Assembly: GCA_025766275.1 (NCBI GenBank)
Contig: JAFKAC010000014.1
Span: forward strand, 372,001 to 436,000
Source: Lactarius indigo
Taxonomy: Eukaryota > Basidiomycota > Agaricomycetes > Russulales > Russulaceae
DNA: 64,000 nt
Direction: 5' to 3'
The notes under the pieces are model-generated. The model saw nothing but the letters and a program-made list of their open reading frames with translations. It was not told the origin of the DNA and searched no databases. Shown one piece after another: positions 53,380 to 64,000 of this stretch. Made by a program: the position numbers and the translations under genes. The first letter of the stretch is position 1, and every line of letters begins with the position of its first letter.

Positions 53380-55121
53380 TCACCCCCTTTTCAGGAGTGA
53401 GGCCCACCTCACTAATCTGCCACTGACTCCTGTCTCATGTGTTCCGCTTCATCTTCCATTTGTGCCAATATGTTAGCCCTTTCAAGATGATAGAGACTGT
53501 CCTTTTTGTCCGCCATCACCATCTCCCTCTCCAGCTGCAGTTGTCAAATCCGCTTCTCCAGTTGGTCTTCGGCGAAGGCAAACTGTCGGAAACGGCGCAG
53601 TTCTTGAGTGAGGGTGACATCCCCAATGCGCGTTAGTAATAGGTCAGTGGGGTGTCGATCATGGAGCATGAAATACTCCTCGTGGGGGATGAACGCGCGG
53701 TTGTTCTTCGGGAGATGGGGGGTAGCATAAAGGGGTTTGCCATAGAGGAAACCCGACCCCAGAGCTAGTCCGAGTATGAAGGGGTCTCCTCCTCAGATAA
53801 CCTGTATGTGGGATGCTTGTATCGTCGGTCCATTGGGGAGTTTGATCGGGAACGGAATGTAATCGGGTCCTCAATTGACCTGGAACCCTTCAGGGACGAT
53901 GGCCCTGGTTGCTGGGTCTCGTTCGCCCATTGATGTATAACGAGCTGCTTGTGCCACGGCGACTCGTCCTCGGTGTAAAGGCCCCCCTGCTGCGTCGACG
54001 AGGTAGGGAGTGGCGGCTGGATCTTCAGCATAGAATTCATGGTTAAGGAATGCGTGCCTGATGGGGTAGTGGTCTCCAAGCTCGTCTTCATCCTTATCCT
54101 CATCCAATACTCCCTCCACTCCTCCATCATTCGGCGTCGGCAGGTGGCGATATGCAGTTGCTCCTGCTGCCACCGCACCGCCGTCTCTTTCCATTCTTGT
54201 TCGTATTTCTGCATGGCATTGGGCGGTTTCACCGCACGGGACAGCTGCTTGAAGCCGAAAAAGCTCGTCTTTGGTGAGGAAGACTTCAGGCTCACCAGTG
54301 TTGGGGTTTGTGAGGGCATAGATAGGCAGAGGTGCTGGTTGAGTTGTTGTTGGATCGTTGCTGAGAGTTCCCTGTACAGGCACAGGGAATCGTTGCAGTG
54401 TCTGCTGCAATTCTTCAGCAGTGATAGGCCCGTCGTCCTCATGCTGCATGGTGGGACCTTCTGTGGTTGTAGCTCTAATGGCTGTGGTGTTGTTGGTGGA
54501 GTTGGGGTCAACAAGCATGGTGGAGGAGTCATTGACGAGAGTGGAGAGGAGTGTGAGCTGGTCATTGCATCGAGTAGAGGACATGGAATGAATGAATGAT
54601 GGGGACTTATCACGACAGGAGGTCATCCTTATATGTGTTTCTCTGTTGGGATTGGAATGTTTGAACTTCCGAACGGCTTCATCGGCAAATACGTCATCCT
54701 TATCTATCCATTGATTATCGGAGTCCGGATACCCCTTCCATTTCACAAGGTATTGGAGCTGTCGTCTTCTGCCAAATCACCGAGAGTCTAGAATCTTCTT
54801 GACCTCGTATTCTTCTTCATTATCAACCAAATCAGGTGGTGGGCGCTGATAGTTTGGCCCGTGTGTAGGTGTTTCACGATAGGGTGTGAGAAGATCTATG
54901 TGGAAGACATCGTGGATGCTCCACTGTGTGGGAAGTTCGAGGCGATAATTGACAGGGGACATCACCTGGATGACCTTAAATGGTCCATGCCATTTGGCAG
55001 CTAGTTTTGCAGTTGGCTGGTGTGTGCGTAAGTGGCGCCCTTCGAGCCACACGAGGTCCCCTTCCTTGAACTTGGGTGTATCTTTGTGTTTAACCCATGA
55101 CTTTTGCGCCTGGAGCATGCA

Positions 55122-55700
55122 TGTTATGCCCTAGCAGGGGCGTGGGTTTTAAAGGTTCTGAATCACACAAGTATCAAGCGAAGACCTCTGTTGTCTTATT
55201 GCTATGAAATACAAGTGATAAAAGTGTGGCACAAGGTGCAGCACTACTCTGTAATGTAGGACTCCTCGTCCGAAGTGTCTAACACTTCTCTACACTTGAT
55301 CTTGCTAGTGCACAGAGTATAACAGGTGTAACACATTGATATAGTTCAACTGCAAAGACTTCGAAGTGTCCTGGTTAGGGACTGAGGTAGGGGATGAACA
55401 AGAAGAGAGGGATAAGGCGAGGTCACACCAAAGTACGGAGGCAAGGTTGCTAGATTGCAAACGAAGCCAAGTCTGGCTTCCTACGGTCTATGGTACAGGT
55501 TTATATAGGACAGGGTTCCAAACAACATGAACACAAGTCCACACAATATCAAAGAGACTAAACGGAGTAAACAGAAGTTCGGATCAAAGAAACAGCGCCA
55601 CTAGTAACAGTAGCTCCTTTGGTAACAAGGTATAGTACAGAAGGGGGAAGGCAGGGTGGAGACATACTGTGACTTAGGTCCGAAGTGTCGGATCATAACA
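55122..55700 (-). mobile_element. solo LTR, family H, TSD ATGCA
   Basis: 579 bp, TGTTATGCCC to GATCATAACA, flanked by ATGCA at 55117-55121 and 55701-55705 inside the integrase part of B2 pol. A TATATAAACC box on the minus strand suggests minus orientation. No internal region is in the window. Confidence 0.85.
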
Positions 55701-58700
55701 ATGCAGGAGAAGGCACACTGTCGCACCTGCTTAAACTGATCCAATCTTAGCGACACCTGTGGGATAGGGGAAGGTCTATCGATCCAGTCAGTGCGAGGGT
55801 TGAACCCTGATAAGAGGAAAAAGGGGGATTCCCATGTGGTTTCGTTGGGCCAGTTGTTATGCATGAATTCCACCATAGGTAGATAGCGGACCCAATCATC
55901 TTGCCGCTCATTTACCCAGAAACGGAGATATTGCTCCAGCCACTGATTTGTTCGTTCTGATTGGCCGTCGGTTCTAGGATGATAAGCGGTTGAGATATTT
56001 TGGCTGATGCCAAGGATTTTGCATATCTCTTGCATGAATTTAGAAGCAAAGCGGGGATCTTGGTCACTGATAACACGCGAGGGGAGTCCAAATCATGGGA
56101 AGACATGAGAGACGTACAGGGCGGCCATTCCTTCGGCCATTATTTCTTCATTGCAGGGTATAAAGATGGCAGCTTTGGTGCAGTCGTGATCTGTTACTGT
56201 TAGGATGGAGTCATAACCACGAGAGACTGGGAGTTTGGTGATAAAGTCCACTGCAATGGTTTCAAATGGCAGGGCTTCTGGTTTGGGGTAAATGGGTTGC
56301 AGAGGTGCTCTAATGGGGCGGAGGTTGACTTTGTGCCGTTGACACTCTGCGCAACCTTTGACGTAGTCTTGAACGTCATTCTTCATTTGCGGCCACCAGT
56401 AATGTTGCTCGGTAAGTTGGAGAGTGCGTTTAATGCCAGGATGTCCATAGACAGGTGGGTTGTGATGGGCGGCAATGATGGTTCGTTTATCGTGAATACT
56501 GCCGGTTACCACCCGGCGCCCGTCCTTGTACCATGTCCCTTCAATGTCCTTCAATCTGTGAGCATCAACCCAAGGCCACAACTTAGCTGGGTCCTGTTCG
56601 TAAATGGGATGTTCCGGGGTCATTTCTACCGGTAAAATTTCAGGTCTCCAGTGTGGATGTCGTGGCTCTTCTAGTGTGGTGGCATGTGCGAAGATGCTTT
56701 CCAGTAGCACTGTTATTCCCTCGTTGTCGTTTTCTCCCTGATCATAGTCTGGTCTTCGTGACAGTGCGTCAGCGCGCCCATTGGAGGTCCCCTTGATGTG
56801 ATGAATCTCAAAATTGTATTCCGAAAGTTCAAGTACTTCCCTGGCTACACGTCTGCTAATCTTTTGTGGTGATTTCCAGTATTGTAGATTGAGATGGTCG
56901 GAGAATACTTTGATTTTGTGGGGGGAACCTGCTAGGAGTGGTCTCCAATGGCGAAAGGCCTTGACGATTGCTAGGAGTTCGAGGTCGTAAATGTCGTAGT
57001 TTCGTTCAGCTTCATTGAGGGTGGACAAGTAGTAGCCGATGGGGTGTTATTTGCCATCTGTTTTGCGTTGAAGGAGAATGGCTCCAGTCACAAACCCTGA
57101 TGCATCGACTTCTAGTTCAAATTGTTGGGTGAGATCTGGATGTGCGAGAACCAGTTCACTAGTGACAAGGGTTTTGAGATCTTGGAACGCCTTTTCTTCT
57201 TCAGTTCCCCAGTGCCATTCAGTGTTTTTACGTGTGAGTCTATTAAGAGGTCGCACTTTGGTTGCGAATCCTCGTATGAAGGGTCGGTAAAAATTGCAAA
57301 AACCGAGGAAAGAGCAGACGTCCTTAACTTTAGTTGGCGTAGGCCAATCTTTGATGCCCAAAATTTTGATGGGATCCATGCGTGTCACCCCCTTTTCAAG
57401 GATTACCCCCAGGTAATCCATACGTGGAGAGTGGAAGAGGCATTTCTCGAGTTTGTAGTATAGGTCATGTTCTGCAGATACGCGAAGTACGTCTTTAACA
57501 GCTTCTATATGATCTGGCAATGGATGGTTTAGTCCTGTAGCAATGCCAATGTCGTCCATGTAAACCCGAATGACGGTTCCTCGCTTTTCATGTTTCGCGA
57601 TGATGTCCCTGAAGATGAAGTTCATCATGGTCTGGAATGTCGCCGGGGAGTTGGTTAAGCCGAAAAACATCACCGTAGGTTCGAACAAGCCATAACGTGT
57701 TTTAAACACGGCCTTTTCTTCATCTCCTTCTTTGATACGTACATTGTTGTACCCCCATCTAACGTCGAGCTTGGTGTAGATGTGAGCATTGCTAAGATCA
57801 GTGATAAGGTCGGAGATGAGAGGAAGTGGATATTGATTGTGGATGGTGACTGTGTTGATCTTTCGATAGTCTTGAACGGGTCGTAACTTTCCATCCTTCT
57901 TCTTGATAAAGAAGAAGGACGAAGCGTATGGAGATTTAGAGGGTCGTATATACCCCTTTTTTAACTGTTCGTTGATCCATTCATGTAACTTCTTATCTTC
58001 TTCTTGTGTCATGGGGTATATTTTGCAGTTGATTGCGTCAGCTGTCCCTGGTTTGAACTCGATGGCATGGTCCCAGGGCCTGCTGGGCGGGAATCTATCT
58101 GATGCCTCTTCGCTGAAGAGTCGTTCAAATTCACGATATTTGGAAGGTAACTCAGCTTTAGTGACGTATTGCTGAGCGGCGATAGCGAGTTCAGTAGTGG
58201 TAGCTCTGATTCGACATCCTTCTTCGAACTGTTGTCACTGTTCATCCGTGATAACGCAAGAATGTATTATTTCGTAGTTGTTGTCTTGGACAGTTGTTGT
58301 TGCTACTACCGGTGTTGTCTTGATATAAGGATTGATCGAGCGAATAATGATAGGGAGCATATCTTTGTGTATAGCAGCCTGGGACCATTTAATGTGGGGA
58401 TCGTAGATAGCGAGCCAGGGATATCCTAGCACGATATCTTCATTGCCGATGTCTGTGATAAGGAAACAGATTTCCTTGTGAATGCCTTTAGTTTGGATGT
58501 CAACATCGGTATAGTGAGTGATACATCCTGATTTGTTTTTGGTATTGTCAATGTTCCATATTTTCTTTGGGATATCAAGTGGTTTGATTCCCAATCCCAT
58601 CCTCTTCACGAAGGAAGGCCTCATGAAGCAGTGAGTTGCCCCACTGTCGACTAATGCTCGTATGTCGGCCATTGCGTAACTGGTGCGAATTGATACTGGA

Positions 58701-58782
58701 ACTCTCATAGATCGGTAGCGAGTCATGATTACACTGTTACAATTAACTGCCCTCACCCAGGCCGATGGGTTCAGGCATCCTG

Positions 58783-58789
58783 AAAACCC
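58783..58789 (-). other. candidate -1 frameshift heptamer G-GGT-TTT, gag/pol B2
   Basis: The element strand reads GAG GGT TTT CAG in the gag frame. It is the same site as in A and B. Confidence 0.6.
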
Positions 58790-60733
58790 TCCTTCTTCCA
58801 CAACTGTTGGAGGATAATGTCTTTTACATCGTCCGATTCTCCTGCTACTCCGTTAAGCCAGTCGCTGGCACGCTGTTGAGGGGGTGCGTCTTGAACCGCC
58901 CTGGTAGCGACTTCTGGTTCTTGTTGATGATAGTCGGTATCGATATAGCGACTAGTTGATGCTTGAGGACGATAGTCTCCTTGTGGTTGCCTACAGTCAC
59001 GGGCCATGTGTCTGTCCTTCCCGCAATTATAACAAGTGACTGGCCTTTGGTTGTTACGTCCTCCTCCTCTTTGCAAGAATCCTCCTCTCGGTCAATACGG
59101 GGGACGGGGAGTGAGTATATCTTTGGCTCCTGCAAGCCGCCCTCGGATTCGATCTGCAGAGGTGTCCATTGCATTTGGGTCTCGTGGCAGATTTCTAGGT
59201 TGCCAGGAGCTTCTTGGCAGTCCCTGCCATTGTCGCTGCTGTCGTTGTTGTCCTTGTCCCTGTCCTGGAGGGACCCCTTTGTTTAACACCGCTTTGAGGT
59301 GAAGGTATTGTTGTTGACGAGTGGTGGCTGCTTCTTTCCACTCGCGGTAGTTGCAGGGATTGTCAAGGGTATAAACCTTTTCATATAGGTCCTTTGGTAA
59401 CCCGCTTGCGAATAGATCCAATGTTTGTGGGTCATCGAGTCTGTACTGCGCGCGGCGTATTAACTGTTCGAATTGGGTGCAGTACTCATCTAGATTGCCC
59501 CCGATCATCTTGACTCCTTTTTTGAGCTCATATTGAGCTTGCTCTTGTTCCATCGTGTTGTGGAAACGCTGCATGAAACTGCGCGTAACTTCGTTCCATA
59601 ATCCTTCACTGGTGCGAGGTATACCGGCTTGTATTTGGCCATTAAGCCAGGTGAGCATTGCCAGTACCCACTCGCTGACGTTGACACCTTTGATGTATGA
59701 TAGGAAGAGTAGGGCGCGTCAATATGGCATAGCCATTATGCCTTCATCTGCATTCATGCCCCAGTAGACATGCCATTGCGTGAGAAACGCTTCAACTTTT
59801 GCGCGTTCTCCATCGAATACTGTTGGTGCTTCACCAGCTAATTTGTTACTTGGAGGGGGAATGATGGGACCTGCACCTGGTAATCCTCCTCCTGGGTGTC
59901 CTCCTCCTGGCAGTCCTCCTGGGAATCCTCCAGGAAACCCTCCGAATCCAGGTCCTCTGGATGGGGGTCCTCCTCCTGGTAAGTCGCCAGGGGGTCCGCC
60001 TCCTCCACTAGGGGGGTCGGCTACATCGGGTCCGATGGCACGATGGATTGCGACATTGTCGTCAGTCATTCGATGACCGGTGTATGGGTTGATGGGTGCC
60101 AAATTGGCGTGTGATTCTTCTGCGATGCGTCTTTGCTCTTCCAGGGCTATTTGATCCCTTGCTTCGGTCGTGAGTATGTCTTCTTGTGTGATAGTGGCAG
60201 TGGCCATTGCGACTGCTGGGCTATGAATGTGGATTACTTCTGGCTTGGGTTGATGAATGGTTAGGGACTCAGTTTGTTGTATGATGTGATCGCTGATGGC
60301 TCCTAGGCTGGCATCTTCTGGCGTATTCCCTCTACTTGGGGATTGCTGACTGTCAGAAGCTTCTTCTCCACTAATCCCTTTGTCTGTGTGTTCTTGTGTT
60401 TGTCCGTCGATAGGACCATAATCTGTGTGACTATTAAGTTCTCGTGCGTCGATGTCACAGTTGTAGTTTCTTCCTGCTGGTCGTACGATATCCCAGCAAT
60501 GGTCTATGGGGTTCCAAGTAACCTCGACCCAACAGAGGTGTTTGAAATTGAACTCAATGGGTCGGAAACAGTTAGGACCGTTGAACTCTACGAAGTATCC
60601 GGTGTCTTCTCCTCGTTCTCTCCACTGAGCTGCTCCCAAGAATCTTGTTGGTACGTTGCGATCTCCTCGTCGTTCAATATGATAAGGACGGAAGGACGTC
60701 CACTGGTCTCTGGTCGAATACGCCACGATGACG

Positions 60734-60744
60734 ATCTTGGTCTT
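60734..60744 (-). promoter_or_regulatory. self-priming primer-binding site, element B2
   Basis: AAGACCAAGAT on the element strand, two bases after the LTR, is identical to that of B. The matching ATCTTGG block is present in both LTRs of B2 in slightly changed form. Confidence 0.6.
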
Positions 60745-60746
60745 AA

Positions 60747-61887
60747 TGTTACGCTCCACCGGCATTAGTCTGACTTGGACTCGTAAAAGGTGTAATCGAC
60801 TTAGCGAAAGTCAGGCGAATGATAAACAGCATACATAAAGACCATACTCACAGTGGACAAGAGGACTGCGGTGAGATATGGAGGGTAGCTGGAAGCAGAG
60901 GTGTAACAGGGGATCTTGCAAGTAAAGCAGGGAGTCTGGCACACAAGCAGTGAGAACTGATGTTATACATTTAGAGGGAAAGGAGCTTACCTGGCACACA
61001 AGCAGTGAGAACTGATGTGGACCAGGAGCGTACATGGTACTCTACTTATACTCCTACAGAGGGTGACAGTAGTACAACGCAAGTAACGCTAGTCACAGAA
61101 TACAAAGGTGCTATTGTTCTACAAAGGGACAAAAGAGTGTACGCTTTGAGAACAAGGGAGAGGAGAACAAGAAGAGTCCAGAACTAGATGATATCATACT
61201 GACATCATAATGAAGATAATACCAAGTAAAGAATAAAGGAAAGTACAAAGGCGTTATACAACGCAGAGTCCAGATGTATGATGTCATTAGAAGTACAGTG
61301 ATGTCATATGTGACGCGATGATGAGTCCAGATTGTACAGATCAAAATAGTATCTAATCTACAAGTCCTGTATATCTAATCTAAAGCAGTCCATGCTGCAA
61401 GTCTGGTCCGTACGAGCCGCTAAGTGCGCAGGGGTCACTTATCAACAGCGAATGGGGATCATGTGTCAACCCAATGCAAGCTGAACAGGGGCACACTGGC
61501 ACATGCTGCAGCAAAGATGAAAGAAGACTTATCCCTTGGTGGATAATAGCGGAAGCACACTTAGTCTGAGACTAAGGCAAATAAGAGACGAGTCAAGTGG
61601 TGGATTTGAAGAAGACCAAGATAGGGACTCTTGGTCTTCAGAGACGACTACTTATACAGATATGCGCGGGCTTTAAAGCGCCGCTAGAACAATAGGAAAC
61701 CAGTAGCGTAACTAGCTTGAACCCTAGTACAGCTATCCTAGGAATGAGTCATACATGAGTCACAATCACATGCGAACTACTATGCTGACTGATGCGATGT
61801 AAGAGTCCATGACTAATACTAGTATCGGGTCGTAGTCATAACCGACCATGAGTCACTTAGAATCCGTAATGAGTCCATACCGTAACA
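60747..61887 (-). repeat. 5' LTR of element B2, split
   Basis: Without the insert and one TSD copy the two parts (60747-60819 and 61453-61887) add up to 508 bp, the full LTR B length. Confidence 0.9.
60820..61447 (-). mobile_element. solo LTR, family I, copy 2, TSD GCGAA
   Basis: 628 bp, TGATAAACAG to TTATCAACA, flanked by GCGAA at 60815-60819 and 61448-61452. It is related to 49337-49937. Confidence 0.9.
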
Positions 61888-62730
61888 ATGAGACAATTGT
61901 GCAAAACCCTGGGAATACAGCAAAATGTCTCATCTGCATACCACCCCCAGACAGATGGTCAGTTGGAACGCACCAATCAATGGCTGGAGCAATATCTACA
62001 GCATTGGTGCAACCTTTGGCAAGATAACTGGGCAGAGCTCCTACCAATGGCACAATTCACACACAACTCTTGGACAAATACCACGACCAAACATTCCCTG
62101 TTCTCACTAATCATGGGATGGGAACCACGGACAATGTGGACACCTAAACCATCAAACAGCCCAGCTGTAGACCAACGACTGGAGGATCTATTGGTACTCA
62201 GACAACATGCCCAGGACAGTATCAATCACACGCAACGTCTCATGGCACAACGAGGAAAGACGGGGTTCACACCTTATCAACAAGGAGACCGAGTATGGCT
62301 AGAAGGGACGAATCTCTGCACCTTTTACCCCACAAGTAAACTTGCCCCAAAAAGATATGGACCATTCAAAATCGCAAGAGTTCTATCAGATGTTTCTTAT
62401 GAACTAGAACTCCCGGCGCTATGGAAGATCCACCCCATATTCCACACAAACCTTCTCACACCATACAAGGAAACAGAGATGCATGGTGCAAACTACACAC
62501 GACCACCACCTGACCTTATCGAAGGGGAAGAGGAATATGAAGTGGAGCGAATCAAAGACGCCCAGGAACGAGGGAGAGGGCGCAAACTCCACTACCTAGT
62601 TAAGTGGAAAGGATTCCCACCAAGTGACAACACATGGGAACCCGCAAGTAATATGACCCATGCCGCAGACGTCATCAAGGATTACTACAGACAATACCCA
62701 TCCACCAAAGGGGCTGGACGAACAGCATAA
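61888..62730 (+). pseudogene. pol of element F, right part: integrase end and chromodomain
   Basis: The open frame starts in the integrase core just before SSAYHPQTDGQLERTNQ (catalytic Glu present). It continues through the GPF-type region (KRYGPFKIARV) to a chromodomain (EVERIKDAQERGRGRKLHYL, VKWKGFPPSDNTWEP) and ends at TAA 62728, soon after the chromodomain. It lacks the 400-residue extension of A, B and E in this frame. The ATG at its start is an internal Met. Confidence 0.85.
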
Positions 62731-62771
62731 AAGAACGCAAGAACAACCACCCCAAATCCCCAAACTCAATC

Positions 62772-63209
62772 ATGGCCAACACACCAGTCTCTGACACCAC
62801 CCTCGTCAATATCCTCGATAATCCCCAGCTCGAAGCCGCCCTTGAACAAGGGATCGTCACTATCGACCTATCCAACATCCCCCGCCTGTCACCACCACCT
62901 TCACCACGTTTCACTATGACCATAAACCCTGTCCCCATCATACCCTGCTCCCCAGAAAGAGAACCTGGGGAGCTTACTCCATCCACGCCTGAAGAGGGAC
63001 AATACTCCCCCACACCACCTCCACACCAACAATCCACTCCTCCACCTGAACCACCCATTCCATCGCTGCCCTCTGTCACGGACGCTCCATTTTTGCCTTA
63101 TTTTTCTGTATTTTTATGGATTTATTTGGTGAGGATACAAGTCTCCAGTGTTGCGCTCAAAACGTCCAAGTCCTTATCATTAGATATGATAAGATGGTTA
63201 GTCACATGA
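62772..63209 (+). CDS. separate downstream frame of element F, possible ORF3
   Basis: Begins with ATG 42 bp after the pol stop in another frame: MANTPVSDTTLVNILDN, then a Pro-rich stretch (PTPPPHQQSTPPPEPPIPSL). The first part faintly recalls the start of the post-chromodomain extension of B (LLSTLVNDSSATLV). From about 63074 the sequence changes character (TGTCACGGACG, then T-rich), so the real frame may end there. The function is unknown, and coding is inferred only from position and open length. Confidence 0.4.
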   Translation: MANTPVSDTTLVNILDNPQLEAALEQGIVTIDLSNIPRLSPPPSPRFTMTINPVPIIPCSPEREPGELTPSTPEEGQYSPTPPPHQQSTPPPEPPIPSLPSVTDAPFLPYFSVFLWIYLVRIQVSSVALKTSKSLSLDMIRWLVT

Positions 63210-64000
63210 TGCCAACATGTGCACCCACAAGCACGTGACCCTGAGATAGTAACTCCTTATCAGACGTTACCTCTTTAGGTCACCTTCCACATTAGTATGC
63301 TAGTTTCTCATTGGATGATAAGCAGGGAACATTCTAGATAAGGTAGGGGCCATCAGGAACTCGCACCCCTTTATGTAAGCATTTTGTCGTCTTCGTCGTT
63401 TCTTCTTCTCCTCCCTCACTCATCACAATAGCCAAAAAGTAAAATATGAGAAGTAAAGGGAACTGTACCTTCTTTGACTCCCATTTTTTTTTTTGAAAAA
63501 TATTTTGATTTTGGTGAATAGAAGTGAAAACAATTTTTTTTCATTAAAACTCAATATCTCGACGTTTACAGTCGATCTAAACCAACTTGCTGAAGTCGAG
63601 CAAAAAGTGGTGGCCGCACATGTGACAGTAAAGTCACGTGCATGTATTAGTCATGATGACAAACATGGTGAAGTGGTTCACCCACTAAAGCTCCCGCTGT
63701 CTCAAAAATCAACATTTATGCTGAGGAAAAAACCAGCGAATCAATCGTGCCTCCAAAATGTCAAGAAGGCCCAAGCCAGAAGGGCCCAGAAGTTCAAGGA
63801 ATCCAGTCCAGGTGCGACTTGGCCTCGGTAACGTTTGGTCACATGATTGACTGACCCTGCAGCGACGCGCCTCCCAAGTGAGGACTCAGAAGTGACTGAA
63901 ATCGAAGTGGGCGAGCTGGAGATTTACCCGGACATCATGGAATTGTCCGTAGCCGATTATAATTCAATTCCGGCACCCCAGAACTCACCAAGGCAAGCCC
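63074..64000 (+). other. unassigned right edge, possible further insertion
   Basis: TGTCACGG at 63074 looks like the start of an LTR of the C/E type, but no second copy is in view. A TTTATG box-like site lies near 63372. A Lys-rich 113-codon frame (63493-63831) has no recognised domain; an intron-like GTAACG to CTGCAG (63830-63864) and an acidic frame reaching the window end follow. This could be the 5' part of a gene continuing outside. Confidence 0.3.

Larger units (their letters stand above)
53412..58801 (-). pseudogene. pol of element B2, seven stops and a nested LTR
   Basis: Same Pol as in B: protease (DSGATHCFM), RT with YMDD near 57551-57562, RNase H, H2C2 finger, integrase, chromodomain and the extension with YGKPLYATP and coiled coil. 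Stops lie at 58235, 57047, 56093, 54777, 53871, 53793 and 53544; six are TGA and the one at 57047 is TAA, where B has CGA (both bases of the CpG changed). The frame is kept through the solo LTR at 55122-55700 once it and its TSD are removed. At 53871 B has CAA, B2 TGA and A CGA, that is, both decay products of one CpG. Confidence 0.85.
58771..60765 (-). pseudogene. gag of element B2, two TGA stops
   Basis: Same Gag as in B: N-terminal WTSFRPYHIERRGD, Gly/Pro-rich spacer (59880-60010), capsid-like region, AMDTSA and a CCHC knuckle (CYNCGKDRHMARDC). TGA at 59719 and 59092 stand where B has CGA. It begins with ATG at 60765 within the LTR end; B has ACG at that codon, so the ATG may have arisen by C-to-T decay. 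It ends with TGA at 58771. Confidence 0.85.
52873..61887 (-). mobile_element. full-length Ty3/Gypsy element B2 (B family), minus strand
   Basis: LTRs at 52873-53379 and 60747-61887 (the latter split by a solo LTR). The flanks TGCAG (52868-52872) and ATGAG (61888-61892) do not match, so at least one junction is a rearrangement. It carries two nested solo LTRs (55122-55700 and 60820-61447), each with its own perfect TSD. Nine in-frame stops show it is long dead. Confidence 0.9.
48373..63073 (+). mobile_element. Ty3/Gypsy element F, split around 52489-61887
   Basis: The left part (48373-52488) has the 5' LTR, gag and pol down to YMDD of RT. The right part (61888 to about 63073) resumes in the integrase core and has the chromodomain and a further frame. 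The RT thumb, RNase H, integrase finger and first catalytic Asp are missing, so about 1.5 kb was deleted where the B-family elements now sit. A 3' LTR is not found in the window. Confidence 0.8.

Noticed and set aside
1..64000. tRNA or rRNA genes
   Set aside because: No cloverleaf-like A/B box pair or rRNA segment was noticed by eye; a covariance-model search was not possible.

Overview
The window looks like a transposon graveyard in a filamentous fungus, most likely a basidiomycete of the Agaricomycetes. The evidence is chromodomain-bearing Ty3/Gypsy elements, a BED-finger hAT transposase with short GTRWGT-type introns, and LTR families with 5-bp target duplications. I cannot name the species. 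No intact host gene is visible in 64 kb.

Layout. 1-6229: Gypsy element A, cut by the window edge; 5' gag is deleted and pol is open. 6230-6949: a strip of older DNA with one degraded exon (C2-domain-like). 6955-14762: complete Gypsy element B (TSD AGTAG). 14877-42684: one old hAT transposase gene on the minus strand, split by four insertions: Gypsy C (15185-22341, TSD ATATT), Gypsy E (24158-31368, TSD TACAT), a foldback element built of 62-bp tandem repeats (31657-34850, 9-bp TSD GAGGCTACA) and an intact Copia element G (34927-41775, TSD AGCTG). 42685-48372: mostly unassignable DNA with a solo Copia LTR, a Copia RT fossil, a 57-bp tandem repeat and a possible hAT terminus. 48373 to about 63073: Gypsy element F, split around 52489-61887 by two oppositely oriented B-family copies (an LTR stub and the full-length minus-strand element B2). 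B2 itself carries two further solo LTRs. 63074-64000: unassigned.

How the parts work. The Gypsy elements encode Gag (Gly/Pro-rich spacer, capsid-like region, CCHC knuckle) and Pol (aspartic protease, RT, RNase H, DD35E integrase, chromodomain), followed in A, B, B2, C and E by 400-480 residues of conserved but unnamed sequence. In A, B, B2 and F, Pol lies in the -1 frame after Gag behind a G-GGT-TTT or G-GAT-TTT heptamer. In C and E, Gag and Pol share one frame. B, B2, C, E and F carry a 10-11 nt sequence directly after the 5' LTR that is complementary to LTR sequence about 33-36 bp below a TATA box, the arrangement expected for Tf1-type self-priming. Copia G instead has a half-tRNA-iMet primer site.

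Decay is dominated by C-to-T change at CpG. Of 32 in-frame stops I located in gag, pol and hAT genes, 30 are TGA. Of 18 differences between the LTR pairs of B, C and G, 17 are CpG transitions. Element E (LTRs identical by eye) and Copia G (3 differences in 542 bp) are the youngest insertions.
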